A stretch of DNA of 64,000 nt from Nocardioides marinus (GCF_013408145.1 NZ_JACBZI010000001.1:2556001-2620000), one strand, 5' to 3'; shown: positions 8,972-18,784, numbered from the stretch's first letter. The notes: generated by a model from the letters alone, not told the origin. Program-made: numbers and translations.

Positions 8972-10660
8972 CTACTCGCGCGGCGCGGCCGGGGTGCTGG
9001 TGGGCGTGCCGGTCGGGGAGGGGGTGGCGGCCGCCGCCGCGGTGTCGGAGGCCCGGGCCGCGGAGGCCGAGGTGGCCCGCAGCTCCACCGGCGGCAGCAG
9101 GAGCAGGATGAGGAAGGCGAGCACGCCCACACCCGCGGCACTGAGGAACACCAGGTCCATGGACTCCGCGAACCCGACCCGGAAGGGGTGGGCCACGGCG
9201 TCGGGCAGCGTCTCGAGCACCGAGGAGTCGTCCTGGATGCCCTCGACCACGCTCTCGTCCAGGCCCCCGACCTGCGCGACGCCCTGTTGGAACTCCGGGG
9301 TGGTGGCCGCCTCGTCCAGCGCCGTGGAGATGTTGGGCCCGACGGTCGAGAAGAGGATCGAGAGGAAGATCGCGACACCGAGGGTGCCGCCGAGCTGGCG
9401 GAAGAAGGTGGCCGACGCGGTGGCGACACCGATCTCGGTGGGCGGCACCGCGCTCTGCACGGTGAGCAGCAGCGGCTGCATGCACGAGCCCAGCCCGAGG
9501 CCGAGCACGAACATCGAGCAGCTGACCAGCGGCAGCGGGGTGTCGGCGGTGGTGAAGGAGAGGAGGAACAGCCCCAGGACGATCACCGCGGAGCCGACGA
9601 TCGGGAAGAGCCGGACGTGGCCGGTGCGGGAGATCACCCGGCCGGAGCTGATGGAGGCCGCCATCATGCCGGCGACCATCGGCAGCATCAGGATGCCGGC
9701 CTTGGTCGGGCTGGCCCCGTGCACGATCTGCATGTAGAGCGGCAGGATCATGATGCCGCCGAACATCGCCATCCCGATGATCACGCTGGCCGCGATCGTC
9801 ACCGAGGCCACCCGGATGCGGAACATCCGCAGCGGGATCAGCGCGGCCTCCCCCATCGCGTGCTCGGCGACCACGAAGAGCACCAGGCCCAGCACCCCGA
9901 GGCCGTAGCAGGCCAGCGCCAGACCGGAGGCCCAGCCCCACTCGCGGCCCTGCTCGGCGACGGTCAGCAGCGGCACCAGGCCCAGGACCAGGGCGGAGGC
10001 GCCCCACCAGTCCACCCGGACGTCGCGACGCTCGACGCTGACGTTGAGGGTGCGCGCGACGACCACCAGGGCGATCAGGCCGACGGGGACGTTGACCAGG
10101 AAGACCCAGCGCCACCCGGTGACGCCGAGGATCTCCTCGCGCCCGGCGAGCAGGCCCCCGAGGACCGGGCCGAGCACCGAGGAGGTGGCGAAGGTGGCCA
10201 TGAAGTAGCCGGTGTACTTCGCGCGCTCGCGAGGGCTGACGATGTCGCCGATGATGGCGAGCACCAGCGTCATCAGGCCGCCCGCGCCGAGGCCCTGGAT
10301 GGCCCGGAACGCCGCGAGCATGTACATCGAGTCGGCGAACGAGCACAGCGCCGAGGCCGCCACGAACAGCGAGATGGCGAACATGAAGAGCTTCTTGCGC
10401 CCGTAGTTGTCCCCGAGCTTGCCGTAGATCGGGGTCGTGATCGTCGCGGTGATCAGGTAGGCCGTGGTCACCCAGGCCTGGACCGACAGGCCGTTGAGGT
10501 CGTCGGCGATCGTGCGGATCGACGTGCTGACGATCGTCTGGTCCAGGGACGCCAGGAACATGCCGAGCATCAGCCCGGAGAGGATCGTGAGGACCTGGGC
10601 GTGGGTGTACTCACCCGACTCGGGGGTCGACGAGGACGCGGGGGACGTGTTCGTTGCCAT
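8972..10660 (-). CDS. DHA2-family MFS multidrug exporter (EmrB/QacA type)
   Basis: About 562 residues with some 14 hydrophobic segments. Motif A-like GKLGDNYGRKKLF follows TM2, motif C-like GPVLGGLLAG is in TM5, and LDQTIVSTSIRTIADDL in TM1 is typical of DHA2. A periplasmic loop before the last membrane span (GPNISTALDEAATTPEFQQG...) and a Ser/Thr/Pro/Ala C-terminal tail complete it. ATG at 10660 (MATNTSP) is preferred over a TTG six bases upstream; a TACGAT hexamer lies 8 nt before it. It is a probable proton-driven drug or metabolite exporter. No regulator gene is adjacent, so the inducer is unknown. Confidence 0.88.
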   Translation of the reverse strand: MATNTSPASSSTPESGEYTHAQVLTILSGLMLGMFLASLDQTIVSTSIRTIADDLNGLSVQAWVTTAYLITATITTPIYGKLGDNYGRKKLFMFAISLFVAASALCSFADSMYMLAAFRAIQGLGAGGLMTLVLAIIGDIVSPRERAKYTGYFMATFATSSVLGPVLGGLLAGREEILGVTGWRWVFLVNVPVGLIALVVVARTLNVSVERRDVRVDWWGASALVLGLVPLLTVAEQGREWGWASGLALACYGLGVLGLVLFVVAEHAMGEAALIPLRMFRIRVASVTIAASVIIGMAMFGGIMILPLYMQIVHGASPTKAGILMLPMVAGMMAASISSGRVISRTGHVRLFPIVGSAVIVLGLFLLSFTTADTPLPLVSCSMFVLGLGLGSCMQPLLLTVQSAVPPTEIGVATASATFFRQLGGTLGVAIFLSILFSTVGPNISTALDEAATTPEFQQGVAQVGGLDESVVEGIQDDSSVLETLPDAVAHPFRVGFAESMDLVFLSAAGVGVLAFLILLLLPPVELRATSASAARASDTAAAAATPSPTGTPTSTPAAPRE

Positions 10661-10702
10661 CGACAACCATCGTACGCCGTCGTGCGGCGCCGCGGGAACC
10701 GC

Positions 10703-11632
10703 TCAGGACGGTGACGTGGGACGCACGTCCCGCGGCAGGCCCTCGACGAGCTCGGCCATCGCCGCCTCCAGGGTCACCTCCGGCCTCCAGCCCCAGGCCC
10801 GTGCCCGCTCCGAGACGACGCTGCCCTGCCACGCCGGGCCGTCGTCCCAGGTGGGCTCCACGCCGAGCGCGGAGGTGACGGTCTCGAGGTAGTGCCGGAA
10901 GGTGCTCGCGCCCGCCGCGGCGTTCACCGCGGTGCATCGACCCGCGACCGGGCCGGCCCCGGCGTCCTCCCCCACCACGATCGTGCCGGTCGCCAGGTCC
11001 GCGACGAGCCGGGCCAGGTCGGCCACGTGCACCCAGGCGAAGGTCAGGTCCGGGACGGCGTGCGCCTGCGCGGGGTCCTCGGCCATCTCGCGGGGGCGCA
11101 GGGTGTTCCACAGCGAGCTCTCCCCCGGGCCCAGGATCACCGGCGGGCGCACCAGCACCCGGGTGGGACCGTCGAGCACCTCGAGCCGGGCGTCGGTGTC
11201 GCGCTTGGTCACGGGGTAGTCCCCGGCGTCGTCGGGCACGGGGTCGGAGGACTCGTCGACGTCGCCCACCCCCGCGCGCCGGTCGTAGACCGAGGCGGTC
11301 GAGACGTGCACCAGCAACCCCACCCCGGCCTCCCGGGCCGCCGTGGCGATCGTCGTCGTGCCCTCCACACCGACCCGCTCCTGGGTGGCCCGGTCGGTGC
11401 CCATCGGGTGCACCGTGGTCACCAGGACGTCGGCCCCCTCGACCAGCCCGGGGGCCTGGGCGGGGTCGGTGAACTCTCCGACGACCTCGGTGACGCCCTC
11501 GACCTCGGGGGCGGTGCCGCTGCGGCGTACGACGGCACGGACCGCGGCCCCGCGCTGCGCGAGGGCCGCGCACACGTGGGACCCGACGAGGCCGTTGGCT
11601 CCGGTGACGACGACGGTCGGCTGCTCACTCAT
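10703..11632 (-). CDS. NAD(P)-dependent epimerase/dehydratase
   Basis: 309 residues, extended short-chain dehydrogenase/reductase fold. The nucleotide-binding motif is TGANGLVGSH at residues ~10-19 and the catalytic YPVTK lies in DAGDYPVTKRD, with a preceding VHVSTASVYD serine region. The substrate cannot be told from sequence; closest general matches are NAD-dependent epimerases and cinnamoyl-reductase-like enzymes. It is divergent from the ChaA gene with a 55-bp gap and shares orientation with the DHA2 exporter 42 bp downstream, so an export-linked role is possible but unproven. Confidence 0.8.
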   Translation of the reverse strand: MSEQPTVVVTGANGLVGSHVCAALAQRGAAVRAVVRRSGTAPEVEGVTEVVGEFTDPAQAPGLVEGADVLVTTVHPMGTDRATQERVGVEGTTTIATAAREAGVGLLVHVSTASVYDRRAGVGDVDESSDPVPDDAGDYPVTKRDTDARLEVLDGPTRVLVRPPVILGPGESSLWNTLRPREMAEDPAQAHAVPDLTFAWVHVADLARLVADLATGTIVVGEDAGAGPVAGRCTAVNAAAGASTFRHYLETVTSALGVEPTWDDGPAWQGSVVSERARAWGWRPEVTLEAAMAELVEGLPRDVRPTSPS

Positions 11633-11675
11633 GCCACCACCGTGCCAGGCCGCACCGGCGGGTTGGACCGCTCCC

Positions 11676-11681
11676 TAGGGT
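11676..11681 (+). promoter_or_regulatory. -10 hexamer TAGGGT for the antiporter gene
   Basis: TAGGGT ends six bases before the ATG at 11688, leaving no room for a leader, so a leaderless transcript is predicted. Confidence 0.55.
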
Positions 11682-11687
11682 GAGGGC

Positions 11688-12818
11688 ATGAGCTCCCCGG
11701 CGAGACGCGGCCCCTTCCAGTGGACCGTGGCGCTGCCGGTGCTCGGGGTCGCGCTGCTCGCGGTGACCTGGCCCAAGACCGAGCAGCCGCTCCTGCTGGC
11801 CCTGGTCGCGGTCGTCCTGGTCGGGGCGGTGCTGGCCGCGGTGCACCACGCCGAGGTCGTCGCGCACCGGGTCGGCGAGCCGTTCGGGTCGCTGGTGCTG
11901 GCGGTGTCGGTCACCGTCATCGAGGTCGGGCTGATCGTGATGCTGACCCTCGGCGGCGGCGACGGGGCCGCCACCTACGCCCGCGACACCGTCTTCGCCG
12001 CCCTGATGATCTCGCTCAACGGCATCGTCGGCATCTCGCTGCTGCTCGGTGCGCTGCGCCACGGCGTGGTGGCGTTCAACGCCTCCGGCAGCGGTGCGGC
12101 GCTGTCGACCGTCGTGGCGCTGGCCTCGGTGTGCCTGGTGCTCCCGGGGTTCACCGTCTCCGAGGCGGGCCTGGAGTACACCGGCTCGCAGCTGGCCTTC
12201 GCGGCCGTCGCCTCGCTCGTGCTCTACGGCGCGTTCGTGTTCACCCAGACCGTCCAGCACCGCGACTTCTTCCTGCCCGTGCGCTCGGACTCCCAGGGCC
12301 GGGTCACCGGCGTGTTCGACGTCGAGGACGCCGACGGCGACGGGCACGCCGACCCGCCGGGCGACGGCGAGACGCTGCTCTCGGTGGGGCTGCTGCTGGT
12401 CTCGCTGGTCTCGGTCGTGGGGCTGGCCAAGGTGCTCTCCCCCACGATCGAGTCGACCGTCAGCTCGCTGGGGCTGCCCTACGCGGTGGTCGGTGTGGTC
12501 ATCGCGCTGCTCGTGCTCGCCCCCGAGTCGATCGCCGCCGCCCTCAACGCCGCCCGCGACCGGGTGCAGATCAGCCTCAACCTCGCCTTCGGGTCCTCCA
12601 TGGCCTCGATCGGGCTGACCATCCCGACGATCGCGGTGGCCTCCATCTGGCTCGAGGGCGACCTGGTGCTGGGGCTGGAGCCGATGCAGATCGTGCTGCT
12701 GTTCATCACCGTCGTCGTGGCCACGCTCACCGTGGTGCCCGGGCGTGCCAAGCCGATCCAGGGCGTGGTGCACCTGGCCCTGATGGCGACGTTCCTGTTC
12801 TTCTCCCTCGTGCCCTGA
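11688..12818 (+). CDS. ChaA-like Ca2+(Na+,K+)/H+ antiporter
   Basis: 376 residues, about 11 transmembrane segments arranged as two homologous halves typical of the CaCA superfamily. The alpha-repeat-like motifs are GEPFGSLVLAVSVTVIEVGL in the first half and LVLAPESIAAALNAARDRVQ in the second. A short acidic cytosolic loop (FDVEDADGDGHADPP) lies between the halves and could sense divalent cations. It exports calcium or monovalent cations in exchange for protons at high pH or salt. ATG at 11688 is supported by its position relative to TAGGGT. Confidence 0.85.
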   Translation: MSSPARRGPFQWTVALPVLGVALLAVTWPKTEQPLLLALVAVVLVGAVLAAVHHAEVVAHRVGEPFGSLVLAVSVTVIEVGLIVMLTLGGGDGAATYARDTVFAALMISLNGIVGISLLLGALRHGVVAFNASGSGAALSTVVALASVCLVLPGFTVSEAGLEYTGSQLAFAAVASLVLYGAFVFTQTVQHRDFFLPVRSDSQGRVTGVFDVEDADGDGHADPPGDGETLLSVGLLLVSLVSVVGLAKVLSPTIESTVSSLGLPYAVVGVVIALLVLAPESIAAALNAARDRVQISLNLAFGSSMASIGLTIPTIAVASIWLEGDLVLGLEPMQIVLLFITVVVATLTVVPGRAKPIQGVVHLALMATFLFFSLVP

Positions 12819-12861
12819 GGCCGCACGGGTCGCGCCCGAGGGGGTCGCCCGTGGTCGCGCC

Positions 12862-14073
12862 TCAGGCGCGCGGAGCGGAGGCGCGCAGGTGGATGTTCTG
12901 CAGCAGCCCGATCGCCAGCAGCCCGGCGAACATCGAGGAGCCGCCGTACGACACGAACGGCAGGGGTACGCCGGTGACCGGCATGATCCCCAGGCACATC
13001 CCGACGTTCTGGAAGCCCTGGAAACCGAACCAGCAGGCGATCCCCGCGGCGGCCACCCGGCCGAAGACGTCGTCGGTGCGCGTGGCGATCACCAGCGCCC
13101 GCCACACCACCAGGCCCAGCAGCGCGATGAGCAGCCCCGCCCCGACCAGGCCGAGCTCCTCGCCCGCGACGGTGAAGACGAAGTCGGTGTGCTGCTCGGG
13201 GACGAAGCCCGAACGGGTCTGGGAGCCCCCGAAGAGGCCCTGGCCCCACACGCCGCCGTTGCCCACCGCGATGCGTGCCTGCTCGACGTTGTAACCGGCG
13301 CCTCGGGGGTCGAGGTCGGGGTTGGTGAAGGCCAGGAACCGGTCGACCTGGTAGGGCTTGAGCACTCCCCCGGCCACGGCGGCCAGCGCGGCAGTCACCC
13401 CGCCGCCGGCGAGCAGCGCCAGCCAGCGCCGCGGCGCCCCGGAGACGACGAGCACCCCGGTCACGGTGGCGGTGAGCACCAGCATCGTGCCCAGGTCGGG
13501 CTGCAGCAGGATGAGGACGGCCGGGACAGCCGCGATCCCGAGCATGAGCACGACCTCGACGAGCCCGACCCTGGGCCGCCAGCGACCCGCGGCGCGGTGC
13601 GCGAGCACCAGCGCCATCCCGATCACGACGGCCAGCTTGGCCAGCTCCGCGGGCTGGATCGACATCCCGCCCACCACGATCCACGACCGCGAGCCGTTGA
13701 TCGTCGAGCCGGCGACCAGCACGAGCACCAGCCCGCCGACCGAGGCGAGGTAGGCCAGCGGCGCGGCCACCCGCACCCACCGGTGGTCGGCGACCAGCAC
13801 CACGCTCATCAGCACCAGGCCGATCGCGATGTTGGTGACCTGCTTGTAGAGGTAGGCCCGCGGGTCGCCGCCGGTCAGGTCGTCGCGGGTGGTCGTCGCC
13901 GACCAGACCAGCAGCGTGCCGAGGACCAGCAACCCGGAGACCGCGGCCATCAGCCACCAGTCCACGCCGCCCCACCGCAGCAGCGGCCGGGTGCCCAGCG
14001 AGGAGGTGGGGCGTACGCCGGCGGGCCGGCCGGAGCGGGACGCCTGGACGGTCCGCGTGGCCATGGTGGTCAT
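12862..14073 (-). CDS. rodA: Peptidoglycan glycosyltransferase RodA (SEDS)
   Basis: 403 residues, ten membrane spans of the FtsW/RodA/SpoVE family. Conserved motifs: NGSRSWI, QPAELAKL, the catalytic-aspartate segment LLQPDLGTMLV, GVWGQGLFGGSQT, VPEQHTDFVF and VPLPFVSYGGSSM. It polymerises lipid II during lateral growth together with the transpeptidase encoded just upstream; the ATG of rodA overlaps the mrdA stop by 4 bp (ATGA), indicating coupled translation. It is the last gene of the mreB-mreC-mreD-mrdA-rodA operon. Confidence 0.95.
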   Translation of the reverse strand: MTTMATRTVQASRSGRPAGVRPTSSLGTRPLLRWGGVDWWLMAAVSGLLVLGTLLVWSATTTRDDLTGGDPRAYLYKQVTNIAIGLVLMSVVLVADHRWVRVAAPLAYLASVGGLVLVLVAGSTINGSRSWIVVGGMSIQPAELAKLAVVIGMALVLAHRAAGRWRPRVGLVEVVLMLGIAAVPAVLILLQPDLGTMLVLTATVTGVLVVSGAPRRWLALLAGGGVTAALAAVAGGVLKPYQVDRFLAFTNPDLDPRGAGYNVEQARIAVGNGGVWGQGLFGGSQTRSGFVPEQHTDFVFTVAGEELGLVGAGLLIALLGLVVWRALVIATRTDDVFGRVAAAGIACWFGFQGFQNVGMCLGIMPVTGVPLPFVSYGGSSMFAGLLAIGLLQNIHLRASAPRA

Positions 14074-16232
14074 CGCGACGCCCTCCTCTTCGCGGCCGAA
14101 CGCTTCTCCCGCGCCGGCGGGAGGATCGAGCCGTCGGCCAGGAACTTCGGCAGCCGGCCCGGCGGCACGGTCCCGGGGATGGCGGCACGGTCGGGGCGGA
14201 CGGCGTCGCCCTCCACGCCGTACAACGCCTCCCAGATGGCCCGGACGGCCGGACCGGAGGTGCCCGACCCGGTGCCGCCCTGGCTGACCATCATCACCAC
14301 GACGTAGTCGTCGGAGTAGGACGCGACCCAGGAGGTCGACTGCTTGCCGTAGACCTCGGCCGAGCCCGTCTTGGAGCGGATCTGCACCTCCTCGAGCGGG
14401 AAGCCGCCCATCCGCCAGGCCATGGTGCCCTGCCGGGTGACGCCCTTGAGCGCGGTGTCGATGTAGCCGATCGTCGAGGCGGGCAGGTCGACGGTGCCGA
14501 CCTTCTTGGGCTCGATGCGCTCGATGACCGAGCCGTCGGGGCCGACGATCGCCTTGCCCACGCGCGGGGCGTAGAGGGTGCCGCCGTTGGCCAGCGCGCC
14601 GTAGGCCCGGGCCAGCTGCAGCGGCGTGACGACCGTGTCACCCTGCCCGATCGCGAAGTTGGCTGCGTCACCGGCGCGGTAGGCGTAGCCCTCGACGCAG
14701 AACTCGTAGGCGAACTTGTAGACGAAGTCGGAGGTCTTGGAGTCCTGCGGCTTCTCGGAGATGCCGCAGTAGAAGTCCTTCATCGACTTGTAGTACTCCC
14801 GCTTCCAGCGCCGGTCGGCGATGCGGCCGGCGGCCTCCCCGGGCAGGTCGATGCCGGTGCGGGAGCCGAAGCCGAAGTCCTTGGCCTCCTCCACCAGCGG
14901 GTCGAAGGCCTTCACGTCTGCCTCGTCGGAGCCGAACTTCTGCCAGTAGTGGAAGCCGACCCGGTAGAAGAAGGTGTTGCAGGAGACCTCGAGCGCCTTG
15001 TCGAAGCCGATGTAGCCGTAGGCCCCGGACTCGTAGTTCTTGAAGTCGCGGTTGCCGACGCGGAACGCGCTGGAGCAGTTCAGGCGGGTGTCGGTGGAGT
15101 AGCCGTGGGTGAGCGCGCCGGCGGTCATGAACGGCTTCCACGTCGAGCCCGGCGCGAACTGGCCCTGGGTGGCGCGTCCGAGCAGCGGGGTGCCGGCGGC
15201 CTCGGAGTAGAGCCGGGCCAGCTCGTCGTCGGAGATGCCGCCCACCCACACCTCCGGGTCGTACGTCGGGTGGCTGGCCATCGCCACGACCCGTCCGGTG
15301 TCGGCCTCGAGCACCACGACCGCGCCGGAGTCGGCGGCGTAGTTGCGCCCGGTCACCGTGTCCCGGGTCTGCCGGGCGGTGCGGATCGTCTGCAGCAGCT
15401 GCTGCTCCACCACCGACTGCACCTTGGCGTCGATGGAGGTGACCAGCGTGTCGCCCGGGCGGGCCTCCACGGCCGAGTCGTCGCCCAGCACGCGGCCCAT
15501 CGAGTCGACCGCGACCGACTGGGTGCCCGGCAGGCCGCGCAGCCATGCGTCGTACTGCTTCTCGACGCCGGCGCGGCCCACGACCGAGGCGCCGTTGACG
15601 GAGTCCTCGCCGTCGGCCTCGGCCTGCTCGAGCTCCTCGGCGGTCACCGGGCTGAGGTAGCCCAGGACGTGGGCGAGGTTGACGTCGTAGGGGCGCGGGT
15701 AGGCCCGGACGCTCTGCTGCTCGGCCAGCACGCCCGGGTAGTCCTCGGGCTGCTCGAGGATGCGCAGGGCGACCTCGCGCTCCACGTCGCTGGCGACCGG
15801 GACGGGCTGGTAGGGCGAGCCGTTCCAGCACACGCCGGTCACCGCGCCCTCGTCGCCGCAGGTGACCAGGCGGCGCTCGAGCTGCTTGACGCCCACGCCG
15901 GTGGCGGTGCTGACGCGGCTGAGCAGCTCGCGACGATCGCGGCCGGGCAGCTTGCCGAGCAGGGTGCGGTCGACCGAGACGACCCAGGCCAGCCGGTTGG
16001 TCACCAGCGGGCGTCCCATGTCGTCGACGATCAGGCCGCGCTGGGGCTGCTCGACGATGTCGCGCACCGACTGCGAGGCCGCCTGGACGGTGTACTCCTC
16101 ACCGGAGACGACCTGGAGGAAGTAGAGCCGGCCCAGCAGGGTCGCGAACAGGCTGAGCACCAGCGCCTGCAGGACCACGATCCGCAGCCGGGTGCGGTGG
16201 GCCCCGGCTGCCACGTCGGAGGGGCGGCTCAT
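14070..16232 (-). CDS. mrdA: Penicillin-binding protein 2 (class B PBP transpeptidase)
   Basis: 720 residues. One N-terminal membrane anchor (LRIVVLQALVLSLFATLLG), a pedestal/dimerisation region, and a transpeptidase domain with the active-site tetrad STWK (Ser363), SCN in LEVSCNTFF, and KTGS (Lys621). It crosslinks peptidoglycan in the elongasome. ATG at 16232 (MSRPSDVAAG) is chosen over in-frame upstream codons that would run into mreD; the gap to mreD is 7 bp. An insertion of about 50 residues between SCN and KTG (RRWKREYYKSMKDFYCGISE onward) contains several Cys residues and is longer than in E. coli PBP2. Confidence 0.95.
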   Translation of the reverse strand: MSRPSDVAAGAHRTRLRIVVLQALVLSLFATLLGRLYFLQVVSGEEYTVQAASQSVRDIVEQPQRGLIVDDMGRPLVTNRLAWVVSVDRTLLGKLPGRDRRELLSRVSTATGVGVKQLERRLVTCGDEGAVTGVCWNGSPYQPVPVASDVEREVALRILEQPEDYPGVLAEQQSVRAYPRPYDVNLAHVLGYLSPVTAEELEQAEADGEDSVNGASVVGRAGVEKQYDAWLRGLPGTQSVAVDSMGRVLGDDSAVEARPGDTLVTSIDAKVQSVVEQQLLQTIRTARQTRDTVTGRNYAADSGAVVVLEADTGRVVAMASHPTYDPEVWVGGISDDELARLYSEAAGTPLLGRATQGQFAPGSTWKPFMTAGALTHGYSTDTRLNCSSAFRVGNRDFKNYESGAYGYIGFDKALEVSCNTFFYRVGFHYWQKFGSDEADVKAFDPLVEEAKDFGFGSRTGIDLPGEAAGRIADRRWKREYYKSMKDFYCGISEKPQDSKTSDFVYKFAYEFCVEGYAYRAGDAANFAIGQGDTVVTPLQLARAYGALANGGTLYAPRVGKAIVGPDGSVIERIEPKKVGTVDLPASTIGYIDTALKGVTRQGTMAWRMGGFPLEEVQIRSKTGSAEVYGKQSTSWVASYSDDYVVVMMVSQGGTGSGTSGPAVRAIWEALYGVEGDAVRPDRAAIPGTVPPGRLPKFLADGSILPPAREKRSAAKRRASR

Positions 16233-16239
16233 CGGGCGC

Positions 16240-16749
16240 TCACGTGACCCGGGCCGGCTCGAGACGGCGGAAGAGCCCCATGAGCGGCGGCAACACGAAG
16301 GGGGTGAGCACGACGTCCCACAGCACGGCGACACCGATCACCAGCAGCAGCTCGCCGACCCCGACGGACAGGTCGCCCACGAGCAGCCCGGTGATGGCGA
16401 AGAGGGAGGTGCCGACGAAGGAGCTCGCGGCGACGGTGCCCACGACGGTCGTCGCGGTCGGGCTGGACTCGCTGCGCACCCGCCCGGCGACGTACCCCAC
16501 GACGGTGAGGGCCAGCGCCCAGCGCCCGGCGACGTGGTCGGCCGGCGGGGCCAGGTCGATCAACGCACCCGCGGCGAAGCCGACGACCATCGCGAACTGC
16601 GGGCCACGGGTCAGGGCACCGGCGACGACGACCAGCAGCGCGAGGTTGGGCACCACGCCCTGCCAGGCGACGTGGGGGAAGAGCGAGACCTGCAGCAGCA
16701 GGGCCAGCAGCACGGCCGCCGCGGCGGCCAGGGAGCGGGCGGTGGTCAT
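16240..16749 (-). CDS. mreD: Rod shape-determining protein MreD
   Basis: 169 residues with five to six hydrophobic segments, the usual size. The MreD-like segment FAMVVGFAAGALIDLAPP and the terminal VVLTPFVLPPLMGLFRRLE are recognisable. It is an integral membrane partner of MreC in the elongasome. The ATG overlaps the mreC stop by 4 bp (ATGA), and mrdA begins 7 bp after its stop. Confidence 0.92.
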   Translation of the reverse strand: MTTARSLAAAAAVLLALLLQVSLFPHVAWQGVVPNLALLVVVAGALTRGPQFAMVVGFAAGALIDLAPPADHVAGRWALALTVVGYVAGRVRSESSPTATTVVGTVAASSFVGTSLFAITGLLVGDLSVGVGELLLVIGVAVLWDVVLTPFVLPPLMGLFRRLEPARVT

Positions 16750-17756
16750 CGACCGGCCTCCCGCAGCTCGCCGTCGGGCCCGACCAGGGCCCGGTCGGAG
16801 ACGGTGCCGGTCGGCACGACGACGCCGACGACGTCGAGGGAGCCGAAGTCGACGTACGGGTCGACGACCACGCGCTGGGCGGTCTCGCGCAGCGAGGAGT
16901 AGACGTGGGTGACGCGCCCGATCGGCACACCGGCGACGTACGGCGCTCCCCCGTCGCTGCCCCAGGTCACCACCGAGTCCTGGCGGGCCGGGACGGCCGT
17001 GCGGTCGACCAGCTCGAGGTCGAGACGGCCCTCGTCGCCGACGACGCCGCGACCGCGCAGGAAGCCCATGTCCATGGTGTCGCCGACGCGGGCGCCGACG
17101 GTGGAGGACGGGTCGGTGATGAGCAGGACCGTCGCGGTGGTGCGCCCGGCCGAGACGACCCGGCCCACGAGACCGGCGCCGCTGACGACGGTCATGTCGG
17201 GCCGCACGCCGGCGTCGGTGCCGGCGTCGATGGTGACGGTGCTGGAGAAGGACTGCGCGGGGCCCCAGCCGACCACGCGGCTGGGGACCAGGCTGTAGCC
17301 GAGGTCCTCGGCGGCGGCGGTGAGCGAGTCGTAGGCGGCCAGCCGGTTGCGCTGGAAGGCGGCGCTGCCCAGCTCGGCGCGCAGCGCGGTGTTCTCCTCC
17401 TCCAGCGCCGCGACCTCCGCGCGCAGCGAGGAGTGGGTGCGCAGCAGGTCGGGGACGCCGACGACTGGCCGCACGATCGCGCTGGCACCCGCCTGGGCGG
17501 GGCCGACGACGTCGGCGACGACACCGCGCACCGGGTCGAGCGCCGCACCGTTGGCGGTGAGGTCGAGGGTCATCAAGGTGGCGCTGGCCAGGCCGAGGGC
17601 GACCAGGAGCGAACGGCTGGGCCGCTGCTGGCGCTCGAGGTCGGGGCCGAGGTGCCAGCGGCGCTCCCGACGCTCGCGACGCGCGGTGAGCGAGCCGAGG
17701 CGGCGCGGCGACGCGGCGGCCCGGCCGTCGCGGCCGGTGCGCTCGAGCAGGGCCAT
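16746..17756 (-). CDS. mreC: Rod shape-determining protein MreC
   Basis: 336 residues: a basic cytosolic N-terminus, one membrane span (SLLVALGLASATLMTLDL), a coiled coil (SLRAEVAALEEENTALRAEL) and the beta-barrel MreC domain with VTIDAGTDAGVRPDMTVVSG and GLVGRVVSAGRTTATVLLITDP. It is a periplasmic-side scaffold linking MreB to PBP2/RodA. ATG at 17756 shares one base with the mreB stop (TGATG), so translation is coupled. Confidence 0.94.
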   Translation of the reverse strand: MALLERTGRDGRAAASPRRLGSLTARRERRERRWHLGPDLERQQRPSRSLLVALGLASATLMTLDLTANGAALDPVRGVVADVVGPAQAGASAIVRPVVGVPDLLRTHSSLRAEVAALEEENTALRAELGSAAFQRNRLAAYDSLTAAAEDLGYSLVPSRVVGWGPAQSFSSTVTIDAGTDAGVRPDMTVVSGAGLVGRVVSAGRTTATVLLITDPSSTVGARVGDTMDMGFLRGRGVVGDEGRLDLELVDRTAVPARQDSVVTWGSDGGAPYVAGVPIGRVTHVYSSLRETAQRVVVDPYVDFGSLDVVGVVVPTGTVSDRALVGPDGELREAGR

Positions 17757-18784
17757 CAGTAGCGCCGCCGCTCGTTGACCAGCACCTGCTGGAGCGCCTC
17801 GAACTCCTCCACGCACTTCCCGGCGCCCATCGCCACCGAGGTCAGCGGGTCCTCGGCGACGTGGACGGGCATGCCGGTCTCGTGGCGCAGCCGCTCGTCG
17901 AGGCCGCGCAGCAGGGCGCCGCCGCCGGTGAGCACGATGCCGCGGTCCATGATGTCGCCGGCCAGCTCGGGCGGGGTCTGGTCGAGGGTCGTGCGCACCG
18001 CGTCGACGATCGCGTGCAGCGGCTCCTCCAGCGCCTGGCGCACCTCGGCGCTGGAGACCAGCACGGTGCGCGGCAGCCCGGAGACCAGGTCGCGGCCGCG
18101 GATCTCGGCCTCCGGCTCGTCGGGCAGCGGGAAGGCCGAGCCGAGGGTCATCTTGACCTCCTCGGCGGTCCGCTCGCCCAGGAGCAGGGAGTACTCCTTC
18201 TTCATCCACGCCACGATCGCGTTGTCGAGGTCGTCGCCGGCGGTGCGGATCGAGAGGCTCGTGACGATCCCGCCGAGGCTGATGACGGCGACCTCGGTGG
18301 TGCCGCCGCCGACGTCGACCACCATGTTGCCGGTGGCCTGGTGCACGGGGAGCCCGGCGCCGATCGCGGCGGCCATCGGCTCCTCGACGATGTAGACCCG
18401 GCGGGCGCCGGCCTGGTAGCCGGCCTCCTTCACCGCGCGCTGCTCGACCGCGGTGATCCCGCTGGGGACGCAGATGACCATCCGCGGCTTGGCGAAGGCA
18501 CGCCGGCGGTGCACCTGCTGGATGAACCAGCGCAGCATCTGCTCGGTGGCCTCGAAGTCGGCGATGACCCCGTCCTTCAGGGGACGGATCGCGGTGATCG
18601 AGTCGGGGGTGCGCCCCAGCATCCGCTTGGCCTCGTGGCCCACGGCGAGAACCTCGCCGGTGCCGGAGTGCAGCGCCACCACGCTCGGCTCGTCGAGCAG
18701 CACGCCACGGCCCCGGGCGTAGACGAGGGTGTTGGCGGTGCCGAGGTCCACGGCCATGTCCCGGCCGAAGAAGCTGTTCGCCAT
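17756..18784 (-). CDS. mreB: Actin-like cell-shape protein MreB
   Basis: 342 residues, full length. ATPase motifs: phosphate 1 DLGTANTLVY, VVDVGGGTTEVAVISLGGI (phosphate 2), and ILTGGGALLRGLDERL (adenosine). It forms the cytoplasmic filaments that orient lateral wall synthesis. It is the first gene of the five-gene mre-rod operon. Presence of the complete operon argues for a rod or rod-coccus organism with MreB-directed growth, or for sporulation-type use as in Streptomyces, rather than the MreB-less polar growth of mycobacteria. Confidence 0.97.
   Translation of the reverse strand: MANSFFGRDMAVDLGTANTLVYARGRGVLLDEPSVVALHSGTGEVLAVGHEAKRMLGRTPDSITAIRPLKDGVIADFEATEQMLRWFIQQVHRRRAFAKPRMVICVPSGITAVEQRAVKEAGYQAGARRVYIVEEPMAAAIGAGLPVHQATGNMVVDVGGGTTEVAVISLGGIVTSLSIRTAGDDLDNAIVAWMKKEYSLLLGERTAEEVKMTLGSAFPLPDEPEAEIRGRDLVSGLPRTVLVSSAEVRQALEEPLHAIVDAVRTTLDQTPPELAGDIMDRGIVLTGGGALLRGLDERLRHETGMPVHVAEDPLTSVAMGAGKCVEEFEALQQVLVNERRRY

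Noticed and set aside
4138..9111. Large + strand open frame across DUF2344, winged-helix, MFS and radical SAM genes
   Set aside because: It runs out of frame through several well-supported genes.
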